Shown here piece after piece: positions 51,957 to 59,469 of a stretch of DNA of 64,000 bases. The notes beneath the pieces are model-generated. The model was not told the DNA's origin. It did not search any database and saw only the letters and a program-made list of their open reading frames with translations. This stretch comes from Idiomarina rhizosphaerae (GTDB lineage Bacteria > Pseudomonadota > Gammaproteobacteria > Enterobacterales > Alteromonadaceae), in assembly GCF_024159085.1 (NCBI RefSeq), contig NZ_JAMZDE010000001.1, positions 124,001-188,000 of the forward strand, read 5' to 3'. The number at the start of each line of letters is the position of its first letter. The first letter of the stretch is position 1. The position numbers and the translations under genes were made by a program.

Positions 51957-52939
51957 TTCCGGTGGTACGCGCCCAGCGTCGTTTGACTGCCTTCAGAAAG
52001 TGAGGCCAGAACCGAATTCCAGTTATCTTCCACTTCAAAGGCATCAGGGTCGGTCATAACGGCATCGATAGCCTGACGCCAGACTCTGGTAATTTGCGAC
52101 ACATAAGCCGGGCTGCGCTGCCGACCTTCAATTTTTAAGGAGGCAATGCCTTCTTTATAAAGCTGCGGCAACAAACTTAAGGTATTCAGGCTGGTCGGTT
52201 CTTCCAGTACATTGTAAATTTCGTCGTCAACCGAAAAACGCCCTTTGCATAAAGTGGGATAACCCGCCTTTTCATTTTCACCAAAGCGGTCTATAAGCAC
52301 GCCGTTAAGCCGTGACTCCAGTTTGTTATCCTGTTCGTCCCACTCGACAAAAGCTGCGGGCGAACAGGCACCTGCTGTATTGGGCGACTCACCGGTCAGA
52401 TAAGAACTTAAGTAGCAGCGCCCTTCTGCCATAATGCAGAGGCTGCCAAAAGCAAAAACCTCCAGCTCGACGTCAGTAGTGCGCGCCAGTGCTCTGACTT
52501 GCTGCATAGACAGCACTCGGGGCAAGACCACCCGTGACACGCCAAACTGCTGGTAAAAACGGATGGCTCCGGCATTGGTTGCAGAGGCCTGCACCGATAA
52601 GTGCCTTTCAACTTTGGGGTACCTTTCAGCGGCGTAAGCCAGAACCGCGAGATCTGCAATAATCAATACATCAGCACCGGCCAGAACAGCATCATCAACT
52701 GCCCGACGCCATTTCTCCCAACTGTTGGCATGTGCAAAGGTATTAATGGCAACGTGCAGTTTACGACCATGCTTGTGCACATAGTCCGCTGCTTCTGCTA
52801 GCTTCATCTGATTTAAATTCAGACCCGCGAAATGACGCGCATTGGTTTCATCCTTTAACCCCACATAGACCGCATCGGCACCATTTTCTATAGCCGCTTT
52901 TAATGCAGGGATACTTCCGGCCGGACACAGCAATTCCAT
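51947..52939 (-). CDS. ubiU: O2-independent ubiquinone biosynthesis protein UbiU (U32 family)
   Basis: The 330-residue partner of UbiV begins MELLCPAGSIPALKAAIENG. The cluster cysteines are in FGSLCIMAEGRCYLSSYLTG, GACSPAAFVEW and TLCKGRFSVDDE, the full set known for UbiU. It acts in the cytoplasm on quinone intermediates bound by UbiT. The overlapping ubiU-ubiV pair is divergent from ubiT across 93 bases, the same arrangement as in E. coli (yhbT versus yhbUV). Confidence 0.93.
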   Translation of the reverse strand: MELLCPAGSIPALKAAIENGADAVYVGLKDETNARHFAGLNLNQMKLAEAADYVHKHGRKLHVAINTFAHANSWEKWRRAVDDAVLAGADVLIIADLAVLAYAAERYPKVERHLSVQASATNAGAIRFYQQFGVSRVVLPRVLSMQQVRALARTTDVELEVFAFGSLCIMAEGRCYLSSYLTGESPNTAGACSPAAFVEWDEQDNKLESRLNGVLIDRFGENEKAGYPTLCKGRFSVDDEIYNVLEEPTSLNTLSLLPQLYKEGIASLKIEGRQRSPAYVSQITRVWRQAIDAVMTDPDAFEVEDNWNSVLASLSEGSQTTLGAYHRKWK

Positions 52940-53032
52940 TTAAAACCTCTATTTAATATTTTGTAGCACCCTAATTATTAATTCATTATAGTGCTCAAAA
53001 CTTTTATTTTGTTGTTGCAAACGGAGCAAAAT

Positions 53033-53530
53033 ATGAATACCACCAACTGGGTATCTTCTATACCCAAAATAATTCGGCCAATAAATAAATTAATTCCGTC
53101 GAAATTTATTAATTTCGGATCTGAAAAGTTATTAAACCTTTTATTTAAGGAAGAAATTTCTTCAGGAGAGCTTAATTTTATTTCCGGGAACATAATAGAG
53201 ATAAAGGTCAAAGACATTGATTTATCTCTATTTTTGACGTTAAAAGGAAGTCAACTGAAATCCCTTAAGGGCCCAGTAGAAGCAGACGTACAGCTATCAT
53301 CAGACGGTGACGCACTGCTTTTGCTGATTTACGGAAAGGTTGACCCCGACACATTATTCTTTAATCGAAAACTAATGGTGAAAGGCAATACCGAATTAGG
53401 GTTACATTTAAAAAACTTCTTAGACACTATTGAGGTAAATCAAAAGCTACCAAGGGCCTTATATTTAATAGGAGATCGGTTTAGTGATTTTATTTATAAA
53501 GAAAAAGGTGAAACAATACAGACAAGTTAA
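53033..53530 (+). CDS. ubiT: O2-independent ubiquinone biosynthesis lipid-binding protein UbiT (SCP2)
   Basis: This 165-residue SCP2-domain protein has ISSGELNFISGNIIEIKVKD and VDPDTLFFNRKLMVKGNTEL, the conserved C-terminal part of YhbT/UbiT. UbiT binds the hydrophobic quinone precursors for the anaerobic hydroxylations. The ATG at 53033 has ACGGAGCAAAAT before it. The coding sequence is clearly more AT-rich than its neighbours, with many AAA, ATT and TTA codons. Next on the strand is hemN. Confidence 0.85.
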   Translation: MNTTNWVSSIPKIIRPINKLIPSKFINFGSEKLLNLLFKEEISSGELNFISGNIIEIKVKDIDLSLFLTLKGSQLKSLKGPVEADVQLSSDGDALLLLIYGKVDPDTLFFNRKLMVKGNTELGLHLKNFLDTIEVNQKLPRALYLIGDRFSDFIYKEKGETIQTS

Positions 53531-53541
53531 TTAAATAATTT

Positions 53542-53555
53542 TTGACTGGGGTCAA
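53542..53555 (+). promoter_or_regulatory. FNR-like palindrome before hemN
   Basis: TTGAC-TGGG-GTCAA is a perfect 5-4-5 palindrome close to the FNR consensus TTGAT-N4-ATCAA. It ends 9 bases before the hemN ATG and overlaps the ribosome-site region, which is too close for ordinary activation of hemN. It may act as a roadblock, serve another promoter, or be fortuitous. Confidence 0.45.
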
Positions 53556-53564
53556 GGGGTGGTT

Positions 53565-54926
53565 ATGAGTACAGTTACCTGGGATAAAGAGTTAATAGAA
53601 AAATACAACATTAATGGACCTCGTTATACGTCTTATCCCACAGCGTTAATGCTTTCCGAACAATTTTCAGAAAGCCGCATAGAAGCCGCGCTGAAAAATG
53701 CAAATGACGGACTGTGTCTGTATTTACACTTGCCTTTCTGCCACAAGCTTTGTTATTACTGTGGTTGCAATAAAGTAATTACCCGCCACCAGCATAAAGC
53801 CGATAAGTATCTGGATTACCTCGCCCGCGAAATGGCGATGTACCAACCTATGGTAAAGGACAAAAAGATCCGCCAGATTCATTTAGGCGGTGGTACCCCT
53901 ACTTTCTTGACCGAGCAGCAACTGACCCGCCTAATGGAACTGGTTCATCAGCATTTTACTTTCGCGGACAACCCTGAAGTCAGCATAGAGATTGACCCGC
54001 GCAGCTGCAGCGACGAAAAGCTTCGCCATTTACGCGAGTTAGGTTTTAACCGTGTGAGCTACGGGGTGCAGGACTTCGACAAGAAAGTTCAAATTGCTAT
54101 CAATCGCGTACAGGACATTGAGCTTATTGCGCATCAGCTAAAACTCAGTAAAGAGCTAGGCTTTGACTCAATTAACTTAGACCTTATTTACGGCCTGCCT
54201 TACCAGCGTCCGGAAACCTTTAAGAAGTCTATTGAGCAAGTCATTGAAATGGATCCCGATCGCATTTCAGTGTTTAGCTACGCCCATTTACCCCAGCGTT
54301 TCGCTGGTCAGAAGAAAATACCGGAAGAGTCCATTCCGCAGCCATCGGTTAAGCTGAGTCTGCTGGAACAAGCCATTACTCAGCTGAACGACGCCGGTTA
54401 TCAATTTATCGGCATGGACCATTTTGCAAAAAAAGACGATGGCCTTGCCATAGCTCAGCGCGAAGGACGTTTGCAGCGTAACTTCCAGGGCTACACCACC
54501 GACGGTCAGGACGCACTGCTGGGCTTAGGTGTTTCATCCATTAGTCAGGTAAACGGTGTGCTATGGCAACACGAAAAAGAGCTACCGGCTTACTACAAAA
54601 TGATAGATAACGGACAAAAACCCATAATAAAAAGCATGGCGTTAAACGACGAAGACAAGCTGCGAGCCGCATTAATTTCTCAGGTTATTTGCCATTTCGA
54701 GCTTGATATAGAAGCTTTTAAAGCAGAGTGGGATCTGGACGATTTCTGGGCTCATTTCGCCGAAGCCATACCACTACTAAAACCATTCATTGAAGACGGC
54801 TTAGTCGACGTTTCCGACAAGAAGCTCCGCGTCACCGACTTAGGTCGCCTCTGGGTTCGCAGCATCTGCGCCTGTTTCGACGAATACCTGGATCACGGCC
54901 AAAACCACTACTCCAAAGTCGTTTAG
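53565..54926 (+). CDS. hemN: Oxygen-independent coproporphyrinogen III oxidase
   Basis: This 453-residue radical SAM enzyme decarboxylates coproporphyrinogen III to protoporphyrinogen IX without oxygen, for haem synthesis. The 4Fe-4S motif is FCHKLCYYCGC (CxxxCxxC plus the extra cysteine of true HemN). GGGTPTFL binds SAM. RYTSYPTA near the N-terminus and VSIEIDPRS are HemN hallmarks that separate it from HemW. The start at 53565 has AAGGGG 5 bases upstream. It follows ubiT by 34 bases, pairing anaerobic haem and quinone synthesis. Confidence 0.95.
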   Translation: MSTVTWDKELIEKYNINGPRYTSYPTALMLSEQFSESRIEAALKNANDGLCLYLHLPFCHKLCYYCGCNKVITRHQHKADKYLDYLAREMAMYQPMVKDKKIRQIHLGGGTPTFLTEQQLTRLMELVHQHFTFADNPEVSIEIDPRSCSDEKLRHLRELGFNRVSYGVQDFDKKVQIAINRVQDIELIAHQLKLSKELGFDSINLDLIYGLPYQRPETFKKSIEQVIEMDPDRISVFSYAHLPQRFAGQKKIPEESIPQPSVKLSLLEQAITQLNDAGYQFIGMDHFAKKDDGLAIAQREGRLQRNFQGYTTDGQDALLGLGVSSISQVNGVLWQHEKELPAYYKMIDNGQKPIIKSMALNDEDKLRAALISQVICHFELDIEAFKAEWDLDDFWAHFAEAIPLLKPFIEDGLVDVSDKKLRVTDLGRLWVRSICACFDEYLDHGQNHYSKVV

Positions 54927-54996
54927 CTGGCTGGGGGCGGTAGCTTCCGAAAAGCGAGTGCGACGAAGCATCCAACGAGATCGAGGTAGAGCAACA

Positions 54997-55140
54997 GGGG
55001 AAGGTGTTGAGGGAAAGGGCTGTTGCGCTCAGAGAGTGTGTGGCGCCAAGGATGGCGCCACCCAAGCCCCCAGGGATAGGTTTACGGCGTCTCTCTGAGC
55101 GCAACAGCCCTTTTCCGAGAAAGCCTTTCCCTCTCCCTCC
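54997..55140. repeat. Large nested inverted repeat between hemN and nhaD
   Basis: A 23 bp perfect inverted repeat has arms at 55014-55036 and 55091-55113 (core GGGCTGTTGCGCTCAGAGAG). It encloses two copies of the self-complementary TGGCGCCA (55041-55048 and 55053-55060). Imperfect G/A-rich and C/T-rich flanks extend the symmetry to about 54997 and 55140. It fills most of the gap between convergent hemN and nhaD, so it could be a terminator, but its size and complexity suggest a dispersed repetitive element. No transposase is present. Confidence 0.65.
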
Positions 55141-55141
55141 A

Positions 55142-56575
55142 CTAACTCAGGAAAGTGGCTTGGTTTAGCCATAGGTGTAGCAGGATGCTGGCTGCGTAGC
55201 CTATTGCTATTACCGGTGTCCATTTTAGATGCGACATAAAGGTGTAGTAGCCTCTGGCTTGTCCCATTAAGGCAACGCCTGATGCGGAGCCAATAGAAAG
55301 CAGGCTGCCGCCGGTGCAACAGGCCAGGGTTATTAACAGCCAATGTCCGGTGGACATTTCAGGATCCATGGACAGTACCGCGAACATCACAGGAATGTTA
55401 TCCACGAGAGCGGAGACCACGCCGAGAATAGTGTTTGCTATGGTTGGGTCTAAACCACCATAAAGAGACTCGGACAGTAAACCTAAGTAACCCATAAAGC
55501 CTAAACCACCGACACACAGCACAATGCCGTAGAAAAACAGCAAAGTGTCCCATTCGGCACGGGAAACCCGGCTAAACACGTCGAATGGCACTACACCACC
55601 GAGTTGTTGCAGGCGCTTTTGGTCGCCCTCGCGTTCAGCCATTGCACGTTTGCGCGCCAACGAACCCGGCAGGGTCATACGCAGGAAGTAGCCGAAAAAC
55701 TGTAAATAACCCAAACCCATCATCATGCCAAGCACCGGCGGTAAATGCAGCCAAATATGACACGCGACCGCGGTCGCAACAGTTAATAAAAACAAAAACG
55801 TAATGCGCAGGGCTCCGCGCTTAAGCTCCACTTCGGTATGCAGCGTTGTCGGGCTTTTGTTCTCAATAAAGAAGCTCATGATAATTGCGGGTATTAAGTA
55901 GTTCACTAACGCCGGTAAAAACAACTGCAGGAACTCGGTAAACTCTACCTTGCCGGACTGCCAGACCATAAGCGTGGTTATGTCCCCAAACGGGCTGAAT
56001 GCACCGGCGGCATTAACCGCTATAACAATGCTGGAACAGCATAGCGCGACAAACTTTTTATTGCCCTCGGCAACTTTCATGACCACAGCCGACATCAACA
56101 GAGCGGTGGTCAGGTTGTCCGCAATAGGCGAAATGAAAAACGCTAAAAAGCCGGTTATCCAGAAGAGCTTTCTATAGGTAAAGCCCTTTTTCATCAACCA
56201 GGCGCTGAGCGCATCGAACAAACGCCGTTCTTCCAACGCATTGATGTAGGTCATTGCCACCAGCAAAAACAACATCAACTCTGCGAACTTTAGTAAGTTT
56301 TCCCGGAAGGCTTCTTCCGCCAGAACAGCATTGTCGCCACTGTAAACAAACCCTATGAGTATCCATATAACCCCCGCCGCAACCAGCACAGGCTTGGATT
56401 TTCTCATGTGCAGTTTCTCTTCACCCATCACCAAAATGTACGCAAGGATAAAAATAACGATGGCAGCGTAACCAACGGTAGATGACGTGAGATCGATACG
56501 GTCAGCAGAGGGTTCTGCAGCCAGTACTGATACCGAAAACAGCAGCGAAATGACGGTAAACAGCAATCTTTTCAT
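55142..56575 (-). CDS. nhaD: Na+/H+ antiporter NhaD
   Basis: The 477-residue protein has an N-terminal signal-like helix (MKRLLFTVISLLFSVSVLAA) and about twelve further membrane spans. Motifs of the NhaD/ArsB-type ion transporter superfamily are FISPIADNLTTALLMSAVVM, NAAGAFSPFGDITTLMVWQS, VDNIPVMFAVLSM and GGSLLSIGSASGVALMGQ. It exports sodium (or lithium) in exchange for protons at alkaline pH and high salt. It is convergent with hemN. Confidence 0.93.
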   Translation of the reverse strand: MKRLLFTVISLLFSVSVLAAEPSADRIDLTSSTVGYAAIVIFILAYILVMGEEKLHMRKSKPVLVAAGVIWILIGFVYSGDNAVLAEEAFRENLLKFAELMLFLLVAMTYINALEERRLFDALSAWLMKKGFTYRKLFWITGFLAFFISPIADNLTTALLMSAVVMKVAEGNKKFVALCCSSIVIAVNAAGAFSPFGDITTLMVWQSGKVEFTEFLQLFLPALVNYLIPAIIMSFFIENKSPTTLHTEVELKRGALRITFLFLLTVATAVACHIWLHLPPVLGMMMGLGYLQFFGYFLRMTLPGSLARKRAMAEREGDQKRLQQLGGVVPFDVFSRVSRAEWDTLLFFYGIVLCVGGLGFMGYLGLLSESLYGGLDPTIANTILGVVSALVDNIPVMFAVLSMDPEMSTGHWLLITLACCTGGSLLSIGSASGVALMGQARGYYTFMSHLKWTPVIAIGYAASILLHLWLNQATFLS

Positions 56576-56766
56576 AGCGTTTTTTCAGTGCAGTTCAGAG
56601 CCAAAAGATAAACTGCACCAACTCTCCTTGTTGGTTGGTGGTTAAGAATAAAAGTGGTTGATTATTCCGGCTGGAATTTTCGCGCGGAGATTACCACAAA
56701 ACTCGAATTCTGAGAGCTACAGAAAGAGGGAAAATTAATCCCTCTCTGTAAGCATTTTGTGCCACT

Positions 56767-58605
56767 TTAGCTTGCTCTGCGCAATACCCTATTGGATTGT
56801 GCCGCACCCACAGCAACCTCGGCTGGCTGCTTGCGATGATAATGACGCAAATGGTGTTCTTTTCGACGGCCTGCACTAAAAGCAGACACACGTTTTAAGT
56901 AACCAATAACCCGGGTTCCGTAGTCGATATCTTCAGAACCACAGCAGGAACATTCGCTTAAGGTGCGTTTATCAATGTGCTCGCAGGCGTTACAAATGGT
57001 AATTTTGACGTTAATGCAGAAGTAATTACAGCCCGTTTTCGCGGCAATATTGAGTAACGACAAATAGCCTGAGGTGTTGAGCTTTTCATCAAGGTTCAAA
57101 TGCAATGCCGAACCGCCATCCAGGTATTCAATCAATTCTTTTCCGTGAAGAACCAGTTTATCCAGTGCATTGGCATCTTCGTCTTCTACGGCATAAAAGT
57201 AGGAGTTGTAGCAGTCACGGCTCACTTTATAACCGTCAGCTCTGTCCCACTTGGCGTTCTTCACACCCAGGTTTTCTGCTGGCACAAACTCAGTGTTAAA
57301 CATATACCCATACTCTTTTTTCGCAGCTTTATTAGCGTCGTAAATCACTTTTAAATGGCTTTGCACAAAGTCTTTATAGGTCTGGTTGTTACCCGCGGTG
57401 ATCCCCTGCGATTCCGCCGCTTCAACCATGCCGTTAATACCAATAGTCAAAAACTGCTTGTCCAGGGTAATAAAGCCGGCGTCATAGACCGTTAACAGAC
57501 CCGCTTCCTTGTATTCTTCCATCAACTTCCTGTAAGCCACCTGATATTTGTGAATTTTGCTGACTTCTTCCTCTAAATCTCTGTCATCCTGCACCAAACG
57601 GTTCATGTTCATGGTAATGACATTAATAGAGCCCGTAGCGACACCACCGGCACCCAGGGTATAAGAAAAGGTATTGTCGCTAATTTCGCTACGTAGTCGG
57701 CAACATGAAGCTAACGAGTCGGCATTGTCAGATAAATAAACAAAGAAGGAATTACCATTTGCCATCTCACCGGCTACTTTTTCGGCAAATGCCTGATCTT
57801 TGCATTGTCCCTTGTCGGTTAACATGGCCACAGTCACCACCGGGAAGGTCAAAATCGTCTTTTCCCGTTCCTTATTAAACCAATCCAGGAAGAAGTCCTG
57901 CAACGCACTGACTGAGCTCCACTCCGGTTTCGTGAAGTCCGCAGGGAAAACAAACTCACCAAACATGCTGTCAAAGTAATGCTGGTCGTAAATGGAAATA
58001 TTCCAGAACACGCTCTGGTAGCCCCGGGCAGCCGCAGGCTGATTCAGCGCATAAACCACGTGCTGCAGATGGTTTTCAATTTGGTGACGATGCGTATTCA
58101 AATAATCGTCGCCGTAGTCTTTGCGGGCAAAGTAATCGAAGTAGGTTAGAAACTCGACCGTAGCGACTGCCCCGGCAAACTGCGAGCTTACGGCAAAAAC
58201 AAAGTTCACAAAAGTACCGCAGAAAGACTCCAGATGCTTAGGCGCCTGAGACTCGCCACCCAGCTTGGTTAAGCCATCACGTAAAAACGGGTACATAGTG
58301 ACTGAAACACAGTAAGGTTTCAGGCTGGTTTCGTCGTGCACGTAAATTTCATGATCTTCAATTTGTCTAACGTACTCTTTTGCCAGGTCGTTACCAAAAA
58401 GCTCACTGATTTTATTACTGACTTGCTTGCGGTTAACCTGCACAAAAAAGTCTTTCATTAACTCAGCTTCAAGCGTTGCTATATTCTTTTGTGTGACGTT
58501 GGCGTTTGCATCCATTTTCGAGCCATCAGCCGCATTTTGAGCATGCAGATACTCGTGAATGAAATCGACTTTGCCAGTGACTTGTTCTTCGTTTAAGCGC
58601 AACAT
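56767..58605 (-). CDS. nrdD: Anaerobic ribonucleoside-triphosphate reductase
   Basis: The 612-residue class III ribonucleotide reductase makes dNTPs without oxygen. The thiyl region includes SLASCCRLRSE, and GAGGVATGSINVITMNMNR lies in the barrel. The zinc site has four cysteines in TICNACEHIDKRTL and SECSCCGSEDID, and the glycyl radical residue lies in GTRVIGYL. The N-terminal ATP-cone typical of the enterobacterial enzyme is absent, so allosteric activity control is probably reduced. A tail of about 25 residues (HYHRKQPAEVAVGAAQSNRV) extends past the usual end. It starts 2 bases after nrdG. Confidence 0.93.
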   Translation of the reverse strand: MLRLNEEQVTGKVDFIHEYLHAQNAADGSKMDANANVTQKNIATLEAELMKDFFVQVNRKQVSNKISELFGNDLAKEYVRQIEDHEIYVHDETSLKPYCVSVTMYPFLRDGLTKLGGESQAPKHLESFCGTFVNFVFAVSSQFAGAVATVEFLTYFDYFARKDYGDDYLNTHRHQIENHLQHVVYALNQPAAARGYQSVFWNISIYDQHYFDSMFGEFVFPADFTKPEWSSVSALQDFFLDWFNKEREKTILTFPVVTVAMLTDKGQCKDQAFAEKVAGEMANGNSFFVYLSDNADSLASCCRLRSEISDNTFSYTLGAGGVATGSINVITMNMNRLVQDDRDLEEEVSKIHKYQVAYRKLMEEYKEAGLLTVYDAGFITLDKQFLTIGINGMVEAAESQGITAGNNQTYKDFVQSHLKVIYDANKAAKKEYGYMFNTEFVPAENLGVKNAKWDRADGYKVSRDCYNSYFYAVEDEDANALDKLVLHGKELIEYLDGGSALHLNLDEKLNTSGYLSLLNIAAKTGCNYFCINVKITICNACEHIDKRTLSECSCCGSEDIDYGTRVIGYLKRVSAFSAGRRKEHHLRHYHRKQPAEVAVGAAQSNRVLRRAS

Positions 58606-58607
58606 AA

Positions 58608-59081
58608 TTATTCTCCTGTTTGAAACTTGCAGTTCAATAACTGCTGGGTTCGTAAATCATAAAAGCGTTGATTGGTGGTTGGGCTTTCCAGCCCGCCCCG
58701 GGCAGCAATCCACGGTCCGGTTTTTAAATAAGTCAGTTGTTCGCGAAGGGTCAGTGAGACATTCTCATACCCGGTATACAGACAGGTCTCCAGCCCTTCG
58801 TTTCGTACTTGCTTTAATAGTTTCAGTAGTGCTTCGGGCTGCCATTCGCCGCCCAGAAATAGAACGCAGCTAATTAACCCGTGGTATTTTTCCAACTGCT
58901 GCGTAAGATGCTCCGGCGTTAGCGGAGAACCACTTCCCACCGGCCAGCTATCCACACTGTGGCAGCCTTTACAGCCAACCGGGCAGCCGGTAATGGTGTA
59001 AGCTAAGGCAACTTCCCCCGGCACTTCTTGCCAGACAACTTGCTCCGCACTGTAATGTAGCCTTGTAGGGTAAACCGCCAT
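58608..59081 (-). CDS. nrdG: Anaerobic ribonucleotide reductase activating protein
   Basis: This 157-residue radical SAM activase generates the glycyl radical on NrdD. The cluster motif is GCPVGCKGCHSVDSW (CxxxCxxC), and LFLGGEW and LYTGYENV are further family blocks. It lies upstream of nrdD, whereas most genomes have nrdD first. The ATG at 59081 is only 2 bases from a probable NrdR box, and the ribosome site is weak (GGTGTTTT). Tight repression in oxygen-rich growth is therefore plausible. Confidence 0.9.
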   Translation of the reverse strand: MAVYPTRLHYSAEQVVWQEVPGEVALAYTITGCPVGCKGCHSVDSWPVGSGSPLTPEHLTQQLEKYHGLISCVLFLGGEWQPEALLKLLKQVRNEGLETCLYTGYENVSLTLREQLTYLKTGPWIAARGGLESPTTNQRFYDLRTQQLLNCKFQTGE

Positions 59082-59083
59082 AA

Positions 59084-59131
59084 AACACCATATATTGTTA
59101 TTAATTTAAAAATAATCACTACATATTGTGC
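59084..59131 (-). promoter_or_regulatory. Two NrdR boxes upstream of nrdG-nrdD
   Basis: On the minus strand GCACAATATGTAGTGA (59116-59131) and AACAATATATGGTGTT (59084-59099) each resemble the NrdR consensus ACACTATATATAGTGT. Their starts are 32 bp apart, close to three helical turns, the usual tandem spacing. The proximal box ends at the nrdG start codon. Confidence 0.78.
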
Positions 59132-59230
59132 TTCAGCATAGTTAAGTCTGTTTCGGCCGCATTGATCCCGCTCAAGATTTAAGCAAGAAGGAAAAAATGA
59201 CGGGATCCTTAAAGAGATACCCATTAAAGG

Positions 59231-59301
59231 GTAGAAATAACCTTTAGGGTACTTTTAACCACAAAAGTAAAAACAACCTAATAAACTTAAGTCATAAATA
59301 C
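59231..59301 (+). promoter_or_regulatory. Four NorR-type enhancer sites for norB
   Basis: GTAGAAATAAC (59231), GTACTTTTAAC (59249), GTAAAAACAAC (59267) and GTCATAAATAC (59291) fit the GT-N7-AC core. The steps are 18, 18 and 24 bp. The last site ends 43 positions from the start of the sigma-54 promoter. The three proximal sites have the same spacing as the three at ytfE, and the fourth, distal site is extra. Confidence 0.82.
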
Positions 59302-59343
59302 CCTTTTAAAATTAAATGCCTTATTTATCAATAAATTAAAATA

Positions 59344-59359
59344 TGGCCTCAATATTGCA
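59344..59359 (+). promoter_or_regulatory. Sigma-54 promoter of norB
   Basis: TGGCCTCAATATTGCA has the -24 (TGGCCT) and -12 (TTGCA) elements with a 5-base gap, as at ytfE. It lies 93 bases before the norB ATG, leaving a leader of roughly 80 bases. Confidence 0.9.
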
Positions 59360-59421
59360 CTTAGGTGAATGCATAGCGAATTAATAAAAATTCTCTGCTC
59401 ATAAATCTATGGAGTAACAAT

Positions 59422-59469
59422 ATGAAGCTGTTCAGCATCAAGGAGGTCAATTATGGCCGGTTATCGTAA
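59422..59469 (+). CDS. Possible 15-residue leader peptide overlapping norB
   Basis: An ATG at 59422 preceded by GGAGTAACAAT opens a frame MKLFSIKEVNYGRLS that ends at TAA 59467-59469, 17 bases inside norB in another frame. It lies within the norB leader, and its codons cover the norB ribosome site (AAGGAGG). Ribosomes translating it would pass over, and could re-initiate at, the norB start. It may be a coupling or attenuation device, or chance. Confidence 0.4.
   Translation: MKLFSIKEVNYGRLS

Noticed and set aside
52940-53032. FNR or ArcA sites in the ubiU/ubiT divergent region
   Set aside because: No TTGAT-N4-ATCAA-like palindrome could be found. Only a loose AGCAC...GTGCT inverted pair with a long AT-rich loop is present.
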